Below are positions 1-5,748 of a DNA stretch of 14,865 nucleotides, piece by piece. A program made the translations under genes and the position numbers. Position 1 is the stretch's first letter; each line of letters opens with the position of its first letter. The stretch is from assembly GCA_014859075.1 (NCBI GenBank), contig JACUUW010000024.1:1-14865 (forward strand), in the 5' to 3' direction. Below the pieces are notes generated by a model. That model was not told the DNA's origin, ran no database searches, and saw only the letters and a program-made list of their open reading frames with translations. Source of the DNA: Desulforudis sp. Its GTDB lineage: Bacteria > Bacillota > Desulfotomaculia > Desulfotomaculales > Desulforudaceae.

Positions 1-558
1 GGCGGGGCCGGTAATGGGATTAAAGGCGGCCGGAATCACGAGGATCTCGGCGCCTTTGAGAGTCAAGGCCCGAGCCAGTTCCGGAAACCGCACGTCAAAG
101 CAGACGGCCACCCCGAAAACGGCCAGGGGTGTTGGAAAAACGTTCAATTCGGTTCCCGGGGAGAGTGTGTCCGATTCGCGAAAAAGGAGGGACTCGAGTT
201 CAACGTCAAACAAGTGGATCTTACGCTGGCGGCCCAGCAGCCGGCCGTCGGGGCCGTACACAAAGCAGGTGTTGTACACGTGCCCGTTCTCCCGCTCGGG
301 GAGCGAGCCGCCGATCAGGTACACTCCACCTTCTCCGGCCGTGTTCGCCAGCATCTCGAAGGTTTCCCCTTCCGGGTGGGTCTCAGCGAAGCGGTTGAAG
401 AACTCGTGTGTGTAGGGGCAGTTGAACATCTCCGGGAGTACCGCGACCGCACACCCGGACCGGGCGGCTTCCAGGACCATGGCCCGAGCCCGGGCCAAGT
501 TCTCCCGCTTGTCTCCCGTCACCTTCATTTGACAGATTCCGATTTTAAACTTACTCAC
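1..558 (-). CDS. Nitrilase-superfamily carbon-nitrogen hydrolase, Nit2/omega-amidase type (C-terminus outside window)
   Basis: This is the first 186 codons of a hydrolase that cleaves a C-N bond of an amide through a cysteine thioester. The Glu-Lys-Cys triad of the nitrilase fold is visible: E43 in LPEMFN, K113 in RKIHLFD and C153 in AVCFDVRFPE. The text after C153 (LARALTLKGAE, then PAAFNPITGPA) is typical of Nit2/omega-amidase proteins, which deamidate alpha-ketoglutaramate or alpha-ketosuccinamate, so a cytosolic metabolite-repair role is likely; the substrate cannot be read from sequence. The start is GTG at 558-556, preceded on the minus strand by GGAGGTGG (568-561). Family members have about 260-280 residues, so roughly a third lies beyond base 1. 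It is divergent from the LapA-type gene at 662. The superfamily is secure; the exact subfamily is less so. Confidence 0.9.
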   Translation of the reverse strand, partial: MSKFKIGICQMKVTGDKRENLARARAMVLEAARSGCAVAVLPEMFNCPYTHEFFNRFAETHPEGETFEMLANTAGEGGVYLIGGSLPERENGHVYNTCFVYGPDGRLLGRQRKIHLFDVELESLLFRESDTLSPGTELNVFPTPLAVFGVAVCFDVRFPELARALTLKGAEILVIPAAFNPITGPA

Positions 559-592
559 AGTCCACCTCCGCCGCTCACATGTGGTAAAATCT

Positions 593-598
593 ATTATA
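593..598 (-). promoter_or_regulatory. Candidate -10 box (TATAAT) for the nitrilase-family gene
   Basis: The minus strand reads a perfect TATAAT at 598-593, about 35 bases before the GTG start at 558. I see no good -35 hexamer at the expected 16-18 base spacing, so this is a tentative promoter in the short divergent region 559-661. I found no convincing plus-strand promoter in the same gap. Confidence 0.35.
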
Positions 599-661
599 CC
601 GCTTAGGCTGTTCTGACGGTAGGTAATTTATTCCGGGCAGTACCGGAAGGAGGCGTCGTAA

Positions 662-1033
662 GTGCAGATGTACGTTTTTTTCGGGCTCTTGTTCGCGTTC
701 GTAGTAGCCATATTTGCGGTGCAAAACGCCACACCGGTGGATATTGATTTCTTGTTCTGGCAGCTACCAGAAATATCCCTTTCCCTCGTGGTTTTGGGAT
801 CGGTCCTGGCGGGCGCCCTGATCGCCCTGGTGCTCGGTCTGGCCCGGCAGTACCGGATGGCCCGGCGGATAAAGGAACTCACCGCCAACCTGGCCGAGTA
901 CGAACTGGGCAAGACGGCGGGGACGCCGGAGCCGGATGATAACCGGGACCAAACCGTGCCTAGTGAGCGTTTAGAGGGTGGAGACGACGGCCCACCCGCA
1001 AGGTTGAAGTGTTCGGACAAGGAGGACGGGTAG
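662..1033 (+). CDS. LapA-domain (DUF1049) small membrane protein
   Basis: A 123-residue protein with two hydrophobic segments, residues about 4-20 (FFGLLFAFVVAIFAVQN) and about 39-60 (LSLVVLGSVLAGALIALVLG), then a basic stretch (RQYRMARRIKEL) and an acidic, proline-rich tail that is probably disordered. The pattern TM - QNxxPVxxxF - TM - basic coil is the LapA/DUF1049 signature. In Escherichia coli LapA works with LapB in lipopolysaccharide assembly; in Gram-positives the role is unknown, so only inner-membrane location is inferred here. The start is GTG 662, 8 bases after AAGGAGG (647-653); ATG 668 is possible but poorly spaced. Its stop TAG (1031-1033) shares one base with the GTG of the dinG gene, which indicates translational coupling. 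Confidence 0.8.
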   Translation: MQMYVFFGLLFAFVVAIFAVQNATPVDIDFLFWQLPEISLSLVVLGSVLAGALIALVLGLARQYRMARRIKELTANLAEYELGKTAGTPEPDDNRDQTVPSERLEGGDDGPPARLKCSDKEDG

Positions 1034-3786
1034 TGTCCGGGACTTATGTGGTGCTTGACCTCGAAACCACCGGCCTAAATCCCAAGTCAGACGAGATCAT
1101 CGAGGTGGGCATGGTACGCCTGGAGAACAGGCGTATCGGGACGGTTTTTCACACCCTGGTACGTCCGTCGCGGCCTCTGTCCCCGCGAATCACGAGCCTT
1201 ACCGGACTGGACGATGCGCAGCTTGCCGACCAACCCGAATGGCCCGAGGTGCGCGCGGGCGTACTGGCGTTTCTGGGCGACAAGCCCGTGGTGGGGCACC
1301 ACGTCGATTTCGACCTGGCCTTCCTGGGGCGATACGCCGGGTACCGGGCTCCGTGCGCTTATGACACCGCCGACCTGGCCCGGCTGGTGCTGCCGGGACT
1401 GCCGTCATACCGGCTGCAAGCCCTGTGCGACCGGCTGGGACTCCCGTGCCGTCCGGCACACCGGGCCCTGGAAGACGCCCGGGCGGCGGCCGCCTTGTTT
1501 GACGCGCTGTGCAGGCGGTTTCGGGGGCTGGAAATGACCGTGCAGGCCGCCGTGCACCGCGTGTTGTCACAGACGGCGGGTTCCCCGTGGTTCCCCCTGA
1601 TCGACGGGTTGATCCGGGCGGGGGACGCCGGGTTTCTCCTGGACGACAAACCGGTCTCTGCCGGTGAAATATGGCCGGAAATAAGCGGGGAGCAGGCTGC
1701 AGGTGTCCAGTGTGGACCGGAGGCGGTAGAGGCCGTCTTGGGCCGCGGCGGCCGGTTGTCCGGTTACCTTCCGAACTTCGAATGCCGGGAACAGCAACTG
1801 CAAATGGCGCGGGCCGTGACCGGGGCGTTGAGCGCTACGGAGTGTCTGCTGGTCGAGGCGGGCACCGGCACCGGAAAGTCGTTCGCCTACCTGGTGCCGG
1901 CCGCGCTCTGGGCCGTGGCCGGGGATGAGCGGGTGGTGGTGTCCACCCACACCGTCAATCTCCAGGACCAATTAATTGAAAAGGATATTCCATTGTTGCG
2001 CAATGCGCTTGGCCAACCGCTGAAGGCGGTGCTGCTGAAAGGGCGGGGCAACTACCTTTGCCGCAGGCGCTGGAATGCCGTTATGAACGAGGGCGGGTTC
2101 GGGCTGGATGAGGGTTTCCTTTACGCCCGGATCGCGGTGTGGCTCTTTTGGACGGTCGGCGGCGACCGGGCGGAATTGAATCTGCGTCCGGAGGAGAGGA
2201 GCTACTGGGACGGTGTGGCCGCCGGGAACTGGGGCTGCGCCGGCGGAAAATGCCCCCACCACGGTGCCTGCTTCTTACAGCAGGCCAGGAGAGCGGCCGA
2301 ACAGGCCCATCTGGTGATCACGAATCATGCCCTGCTGCTCTCGGACCTGCGCCTGGAAAACCGACTGCTGCCCGCGTACGGCGCCTTGGTGATTGACGAG
2401 GCCCACCATCTGGAGGACGTGGCCACCGAACAGTTGGGCACCCGGTTAACGGCCGGCGGCGTGGCCCGCTGGATTGACGGCGTCAACAGGGTGACCGGGA
2501 GTGTCGGCGAGTTCTACCCGGACGACCGCAATGAACTCCTGCGGGACGGGGACGAGCTCGTGGCGGCGGCCCGGCGGTTTTTTGCCCTGGTCCGGAGCCG
2601 GATCCACGAGATGCAGGGCCTGGAGGATGACTATCCGGCGGTGCGGCTGCTGCCCGGTGCCGGTAACCTGGATGAGACTCCGGAGCTGTCCGGCCGTTAC
2701 CAGGAGCTGTCGATTCGCCTGGCGGCCTATCTGCAACGCCTTAAACGGGCGCATGAACAACTGACTGGCGGATCGGCGCCGGCCATCCGGGAAGACCTGC
2801 TGGCCGGGTTGGAACTGGAAACGGCCGTCGGGTCGGGATTTGCTTCCGACCTTGAATTCGTGTACGAGGCCGCTGATCCGGAACACGTATTTTGGGCTGA
2901 GGGCGGCGGCCGCCGAACCGGGGACGCTGTGCTGTGCGCGACGCCCGTGCACGTGGGCAAGGCGCTATACGAAGGCCTGTTCCGGTCCGGAAAGCCGGTG
3001 ATCCTGACGTCGGCCACCCTGGCGGTTGACGGTTCCTTCGACTTTTTCGCCGAGCGAACCGGCCTTTCCCGCCTGCCCCGGGAGCAGCGGCAAGCGTTGA
3101 TTGTCGGCTCCCCTTTTGCGTATGACGAGCAGGCGCTGCTCTACGTGGTGAACGACCTGCCCCGGCCGGGCGATTCCGAAGGGGTTCACCTGGAAGGGGT
3201 GGTGCAGGCCCTGGCGCGGATCGCCGAAATCACCCGCGGCCGAACGCTCGCACTATTTACCGCACATAAAGCCCTGCAGTCCGCATATAGAAAACTGAAA
3301 CCAATATATGAGGGGCAAGGGATCGAAATCCTGGGCCATGGTGTTGACGGGGGGCGGGCCCGACTCTTGCAGCGCTTTCGGACCATGCCGGGGACAGTGC
3401 TGTTGGGGGCGTCCAGTTTCTGGGAGGGCGTGGATGTTCCGGGAGAGGCGTTGACCTGCCTGGTTATTGTGAAACTGCCTTTTCAACCGCCCAACCGGCC
3501 GGTGTTCCAGGCCCGGCGTGAAGAGATCCGGAAACAGGGCCGAAACGATTTTGCCCACATGTCACTACCGCAGGCCGTGATTCGCCTCAAACAGGGATTC
3601 GGACGCCTCATTCGTACCACTACGGACCGGGGCGTGGTGATCATTCTGGACAATCGGCTGGTTGAGAAGAGATACGGGGCGGTTTTTCTGCGTTCTCTGC
3701 CGGTGGCACCCAGGTGCGGTTCTCTGAACGATGTATTGGCGGCTCTAGGCGAATTCACCGGAAAGAACGGTCCGGCCCGGTTGTAG
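1033..3786 (+). CDS. dinG: DinG-family ATP-dependent helicase with N-terminal DEDDh exonuclease and Fe-S cluster motif
   Basis: A 917-residue superfamily 2 helicase of the XPD/DinG type. Residues about 1-170 form a DnaQ-like DEDDh 3'-5' exonuclease: D9 and E11 (LDLETTG), D94 (HHVDFDLAFL), H143 and D148 (HRALEDA). The helicase part has Walker A GTGTGKS at 277-283, DEAH at 455-458, LTSATL, and motif VI QGFGRLIR at 854-861. Four cysteines, C343, C402, C407 and C413, keep the C-x4-C-x5-C spacing of the E. coli DinG [4Fe-4S] cluster. DinG unwinds DNA 5'-3' and clears R-loops and G-quadruplexes. GTG 1033 is preferred because AAGGAGG (1019-1025) sits 7 bases before it and it overlaps the upstream stop; an upstream GTG at 1009 would add 8 residues without a good ribosome site. 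All catalytic residues of both domains are present, so both activities are expected. Confidence 0.94.
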   Translation: MSGTYVVLDLETTGLNPKSDEIIEVGMVRLENRRIGTVFHTLVRPSRPLSPRITSLTGLDDAQLADQPEWPEVRAGVLAFLGDKPVVGHHVDFDLAFLGRYAGYRAPCAYDTADLARLVLPGLPSYRLQALCDRLGLPCRPAHRALEDARAAAALFDALCRRFRGLEMTVQAAVHRVLSQTAGSPWFPLIDGLIRAGDAGFLLDDKPVSAGEIWPEISGEQAAGVQCGPEAVEAVLGRGGRLSGYLPNFECREQQLQMARAVTGALSATECLLVEAGTGTGKSFAYLVPAALWAVAGDERVVVSTHTVNLQDQLIEKDIPLLRNALGQPLKAVLLKGRGNYLCRRRWNAVMNEGGFGLDEGFLYARIAVWLFWTVGGDRAELNLRPEERSYWDGVAAGNWGCAGGKCPHHGACFLQQARRAAEQAHLVITNHALLLSDLRLENRLLPAYGALVIDEAHHLEDVATEQLGTRLTAGGVARWIDGVNRVTGSVGEFYPDDRNELLRDGDELVAAARRFFALVRSRIHEMQGLEDDYPAVRLLPGAGNLDETPELSGRYQELSIRLAAYLQRLKRAHEQLTGGSAPAIREDLLAGLELETAVGSGFASDLEFVYEAADPEHVFWAEGGGRRTGDAVLCATPVHVGKALYEGLFRSGKPVILTSATLAVDGSFDFFAERTGLSRLPREQRQALIVGSPFAYDEQALLYVVNDLPRPGDSEGVHLEGVVQALARIAEITRGRTLALFTAHKALQSAYRKLKPIYEGQGIEILGHGVDGGRARLLQRFRTMPGTVLLGASSFWEGVDVPGEALTCLVIVKLPFQPPNRPVFQARREEIRKQGRNDFAHMSLPQAVIRLKQGFGRLIRTTTDRGVVIILDNRLVEKRYGAVFLRSLPVAPRCGSLNDVLAALGEFTGKNGPARL

Positions 3787-3792
3787 CGCAAG

Positions 3793-3820
3793 ACACATTT
3801 TGGGCGCCTTCTCATAGAAT
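3793..3820 (+). promoter_or_regulatory. Tentative sigma-E-like promoter for the spoVM-like gene
   Basis: CATAGAAT at 3813-3820 matches the sporulation sigma-E -10 consensus (CATACAAT) at 7 of 8 positions. A poor -35-like element (ACACATT, 3793-3799) lies 13 bases upstream. In Bacillus spoVM is transcribed in the mother cell by sigma-E, so the position about 48 bases before the TTG start makes sense. The -35 match is weak, so this is only suggestive. Confidence 0.35.
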
Positions 3821-3867
3821 ATTACATCGGAAAATTGAAATCTCGAAATCTGGAGGAGGGAACGGTC

Positions 3868-3933
3868 TTGCGGGTCTATTATTTTCGTCTGCCGGGTATT
3901 TTGAAGTCCATTCTGGCCAAGTTCATCAAATAG
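3868..3933 (+). CDS. spoVM: SpoVM-like spore coat/cortex assembly peptide (21 aa)
   Basis: A 21-codon gene starting with TTG, preceded at 7 bases by a very strong ribosome site, GGAGGAGGG (3852-3860). The peptide begins (M)RVYYFRLPGILKSIL and ends AKFIK. It aligns without gaps to Bacillus subtilis SpoVM (MKFYTIKLPKFLGGIV...), keeping M1, Y4, L8, P9, L12 and I15 and a basic residue at positions 2 and 7. SpoVM is an amphipathic helix that recognises the curved forespore membrane and anchors SpoIVA, on which the coat is built; P9 is important for that localisation. The peptide is 5 residues shorter than the Bacillus one (26 aa). It stands alone between dinG and the hdr region, with a terminator at 4022-4050 downstream. 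It is easily missed because of its size and TTG start. Confidence 0.82.
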   Translation: MRVYYFRLPGILKSILAKFIK

Positions 3934-4021
3934 GTTGGTGACGGGGCCGCTCCAACCGGTTGTTACAATTCATGTTCAGGGTGAGCTTTTCTAGAGACAG
4001 CAAGTCCCGAGGCGTATTGCT

Positions 4022-4050
4022 ATTCCTCTACCAGGTTAGGGGAATTTTTC
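4022..4050 (+). terminator. Intrinsic terminator after the spoVM-like gene
   Basis: ATTCCTCT (4022-4029) pairs with AGGGGAAT (4038-4045) in an 8-bp stem with one G-T wobble and an 8-base loop. The stem runs straight into TTTTTC (4045-4050). It lies 89 bases beyond the spoVM-like stop and would separate that transcript from the hdr operon. Confidence 0.7.
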
Positions 4051-4167
4051 TTGTTGTAATTAGATTCACTAGATTTGGTCCGTGGACAAGGGGCAAAAAG
4101 CGGCTGCCTCGGCGGTAAGATGGTCCACCGGGATTTTCCATGGTGGATTTTGCGCCGGCTTTGGGCT

Positions 4168-4173
4168 TATAAT
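4168..4173 (+). promoter_or_regulatory. Sigma-A -10 box (TATAAT) upstream of the hdr operon
   Basis: A perfect TATAAT sits about 115 bases before hdrC. The best -35 candidate, TGGATT (4144-4149), is 18 bases upstream and matches TTGACA weakly, so an activator may be needed. The inverted repeat TCCACC/GGTGGA (4124-4147) overlaps that -35 region and could be an operator. Confidence 0.5.
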
Positions 4174-4225
4174 GCTAAAAGGACTTTAAAATGCGCTGGC
4201 GAAAATTAAAAGGAGACACACGAAA

Positions 4226-4312
4226 ATGGTCATTGTAGAGACTATTTTTTTGTTCTATAAAGAACAAAAGGAGTTCGAAGCGGAGAGTGATCTTGGTGCC
4301 GTTGAACCTTAA
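4226..4312 (+). CDS. Possible 28-aa leader ORF overlapping the start of hdrC
   Basis: ATG 4226 follows AAAAGGAG (4208-4215) by 10 bases and opens 28 codons (MVIVETIFLFYKEQ..., acidic end) that stop with TAA at 4310-4312, inside the first codons of hdrC in another frame. I do not recognise the peptide. The good ribosome site and the overlap suggest a translated leader coupled to hdrC, but the inverted repeat 4248-4269 lies within it, so the stretch may be regulatory DNA instead. If transcription begins at the internal TATAAA (4256-4261), this ORF is not made at all. Confidence 0.25.
   Translation: MVIVETIFLFYKEQKEFEAESDLGAVEP
4233..4269 (+). promoter_or_regulatory. Rex-like operator (TTGTT-N8-AACAA) over a possible second promoter of the hdr operon
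   Basis: TTTTGTTC (4248-4255), a TATAAA spacer, and GAACAAAA (4262-4269) form a perfect 8-base inverted repeat. Its core, TTGTT-N8-AACAA at 4250-4267, has the outer half-sites and spacing of Rex operators (TTGTTAA-N4-TTAACAA). The TATAAA in the centre could itself be a -10 box, with a weak TTGTAG (4233-4238) 17 bases upstream, so a bound repressor would block it directly. The right arm also overlaps AAAAGGAG (4266-4273), so as RNA the hairpin could affect ribosome access. Rex senses NADH/NAD+, which fits an operon ending in an NAD(P)H oxidoreductase. The regulator identity is inference. Confidence 0.45.
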
Positions 4313-4865
4313 CAGGGCGATCAAAGAGGGCGCCAGGTTCGTCAGGCGGTTGGAGGCCGAGAGTGGCCAGAAGATATCGGACTGCAACCAGTGTGGCAAG
4401 TGCACGGCCGGATGTCCGCTTGGTTTTGCCATGGATCTGATGCCCAACCAGGTGATGCACTTGATCCGGGTGGGCCTGTGGGCAGAGGTTCTGGAGAGCA
4501 GGACGATCTGGCTCTGTTCCCATTGCGCCGTCTGTACCACCAGGTGCCCGCGGAATATCGACCTGGCCCGGGTGATGGACAGCCTGCGGATTACCGCCCG
4601 CCGGGAGGGGCGGATCGGGTCGGAGCGCAGTATTGCTTTGTTCAACGAAATCTTTCTGGATTCCGTGCGTAGATACGGCCGCGCCCACGAGTTCGGCATC
4701 GGGCTGCGTCACAACCTGCTGACGCGACGGCCGTTTAAAGACAGTGACCTGGGGCGGGTTTGGTTGCGGCGCGGCAAGCTCAAGCTGGGTACCCGAAAGA
4801 TCAAGGGTGCCGCTGAGATAGACCGTATCTTCAGCGAAGTCGAGCGCACGGAGGACGGCAGATGA
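4287..4865 (+). CDS. hdrC: Heterodisulfide reductase subunit C (HdrC), bis-[4Fe-4S] protein
   Basis: A 192-residue cytosolic iron-sulfur protein that feeds electrons from HdrA to the disulfide-reducing HdrB. Two ferredoxin-type motifs are visible: C33-x2-C36-x2-C39-x3-C43-P (CNQCGKCTAGCP) and C77-x2-C80-x2-C83-x3-C87-P (CSHCAVCTTRCP), the standard HdrC pair, separated by a helical segment that includes MDLMPNQVMHLIRVGL. Length agrees with the family. The start is uncertain: GTG 4287 lies 13 bases after AAAAGGAG (4266-4273), while TTG 4293 or GTG 4296 is better spaced from GGAG (4282-4285); the choice changes only three residues. The stop overlaps the ATG of hdrB in an ATGA (4862-4865). First gene of a seven-gene operon. 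Confidence 0.93.
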   Translation: MILVPLNLNRAIKEGARFVRRLEAESGQKISDCNQCGKCTAGCPLGFAMDLMPNQVMHLIRVGLWAEVLESRTIWLCSHCAVCTTRCPRNIDLARVMDSLRITARREGRIGSERSIALFNEIFLDSVRRYGRAHEFGIGLRHNLLTRRPFKDSDLGRVWLRRGKLKLGTRKIKGAAEIDRIFSEVERTEDGR

Positions 4866-5722
4866 GATACGCTTACTATTCCGGTTGTACCCTGCACGCT
4901 ACCGCCAGGGAGTTTGATCTCTCCACGCGGGCGGTCTGCAGCCGTCTGGGAATTGAACTGGAGGAGATCCCGGACTGGAACTGCTGCGGGGCTACCGCCG
5001 CCCACGCCACCAGCCACCTGTTGAGTGTGGCCTTGGCGGCCCGCAACCTCGCGTTGGCCGAGACCCAGGAGGCGGACTTGCTTGTGCCTTGTGCCGCCTG
5101 TTACCACAGGCTTGTGACCGCACGGAAGGAAATGAGTGAAAACCCGCATCTCCGGGAGCGGGTGGTCCGGATTATCGGCCGGGAGTACCGGGGCCGGATC
5201 GGGGTTCGGTCTTTGCTGGAAGTCCTTGATCATCTCGATCCGGAACGGTTGGCGGCAGGCGTCGTCCGACCCCTCCGCGGGTTGAAGGTAGCCTGCTACT
5301 ACGGATGCCTACTGGTACGGCCGCCGGCCGTCACCGGGTTTGACGATCCGGAACAACCGCAGGTGATGGACAGGTTGATGCGGCAGTGGGGGGCGGAACC
5401 GGTGGACTGGGGTTACAAGACGGAATGCTGCGGTGCGGGCCAGGGTTTTTCAAACGAGCCGGTGGTTTTGAAACTGGTGCGCGATATCCTGGCGACGGCG
5501 TCTCGGGCCGGGGCGGACTGCCTGGTTTGTGCGTGCACGTTGTGCCAGAGCAATCTTGACGCCCGGCAGGGACACGTGAACCGGGTGTACGGTTCCGATT
5601 TCCGGTTGCCGGTAATGTACTTCACCCAGTTGATCGGCGTGGGAATGGGGATGGAGGCGCGGGAACTGGGACTGGACAGCCTTTTCGTTGATCCCCGCCC
5701 GGTTATCCGGGCGCTTGGCTAG
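4862..5722 (+). CDS. hdrB: Heterodisulfide reductase subunit B (HdrB), CCG-domain catalytic subunit
   Basis: A 286-residue protein with the two cysteine-rich CCG domains that hold the pair of non-cubane [4Fe-4S] clusters which split a disulfide. Domain 1 is C9-x31-C41C42-x34-C77-x2-C80 and domain 2 is C149-x39-C189C190-x34-C225-x2-C228, both complete, so an active subunit is expected. In methanogens the substrate is CoM-S-S-CoB; sulfate reducers and other bacteria lack it, and the partner of bacterial HdrB is not settled (a DsrC-type disulfide has been proposed in Desulfovibrio). ATG 4862 overlaps the hdrC stop, the arrangement expected for two subunits made in equal amounts. A 26-base gap with its own ribosome site separates it from hdrA. 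Confidence 0.94.
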   Translation: MRYAYYSGCTLHATAREFDLSTRAVCSRLGIELEEIPDWNCCGATAAHATSHLLSVALAARNLALAETQEADLLVPCAACYHRLVTARKEMSENPHLRERVVRIIGREYRGRIGVRSLLEVLDHLDPERLAAGVVRPLRGLKVACYYGCLLVRPPAVTGFDDPEQPQVMDRLMRQWGAEPVDWGYKTECCGAGQGFSNEPVVLKLVRDILATASRAGADCLVCACTLCQSNLDARQGHVNRVYGSDFRLPVMYFTQLIGVGMGMEARELGLDSLFVDPRPVIRALG

Positions 5723-5748
5723 AGTTTCGTTTTAAGGAGCGTTGGTTA

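Larger units (their letters stand above)
3934..4286 (+). other. Intergenic regulatory stretch between spoVM-like gene and hdrC
   Basis: About 350 bases, AT-richer than the flanking genes, with no convincing gene apart from a possible 28-codon leader ORF. It holds a 10-base palindrome CAACCGGTTG (3953-3962), an intrinsic terminator (4022-4050), an imperfect inverted repeat TCCACC/GGTGGA (4124-4129 and 4142-4147), a TATAAT promoter box (4168-4173) and a perfect 8-base inverted repeat (4248-4269) just before hdrC. Confidence 0.7.

Noticed and set aside
214..606. Plus-strand open frames over the nitrilase-family gene
   Set aside because: The minus strand encodes a protein with all three catalytic residues of the nitrilase fold; the plus frames show nothing.
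3714..3941. 75-codon open frame spanning the dinG end and the spoVM region
   Set aside because: Composition and position show it is a shadow; the real signal is the 21-codon spoVM-like frame behind GGAGGAGGG.
3953..3962. CAACCGGTTG palindrome as a terminator of the spoVM-like gene
   Set aside because: It is a 10-base palindrome with no room for a loop and no T tract; the hairpin at 4022-4050 is a far better terminator.
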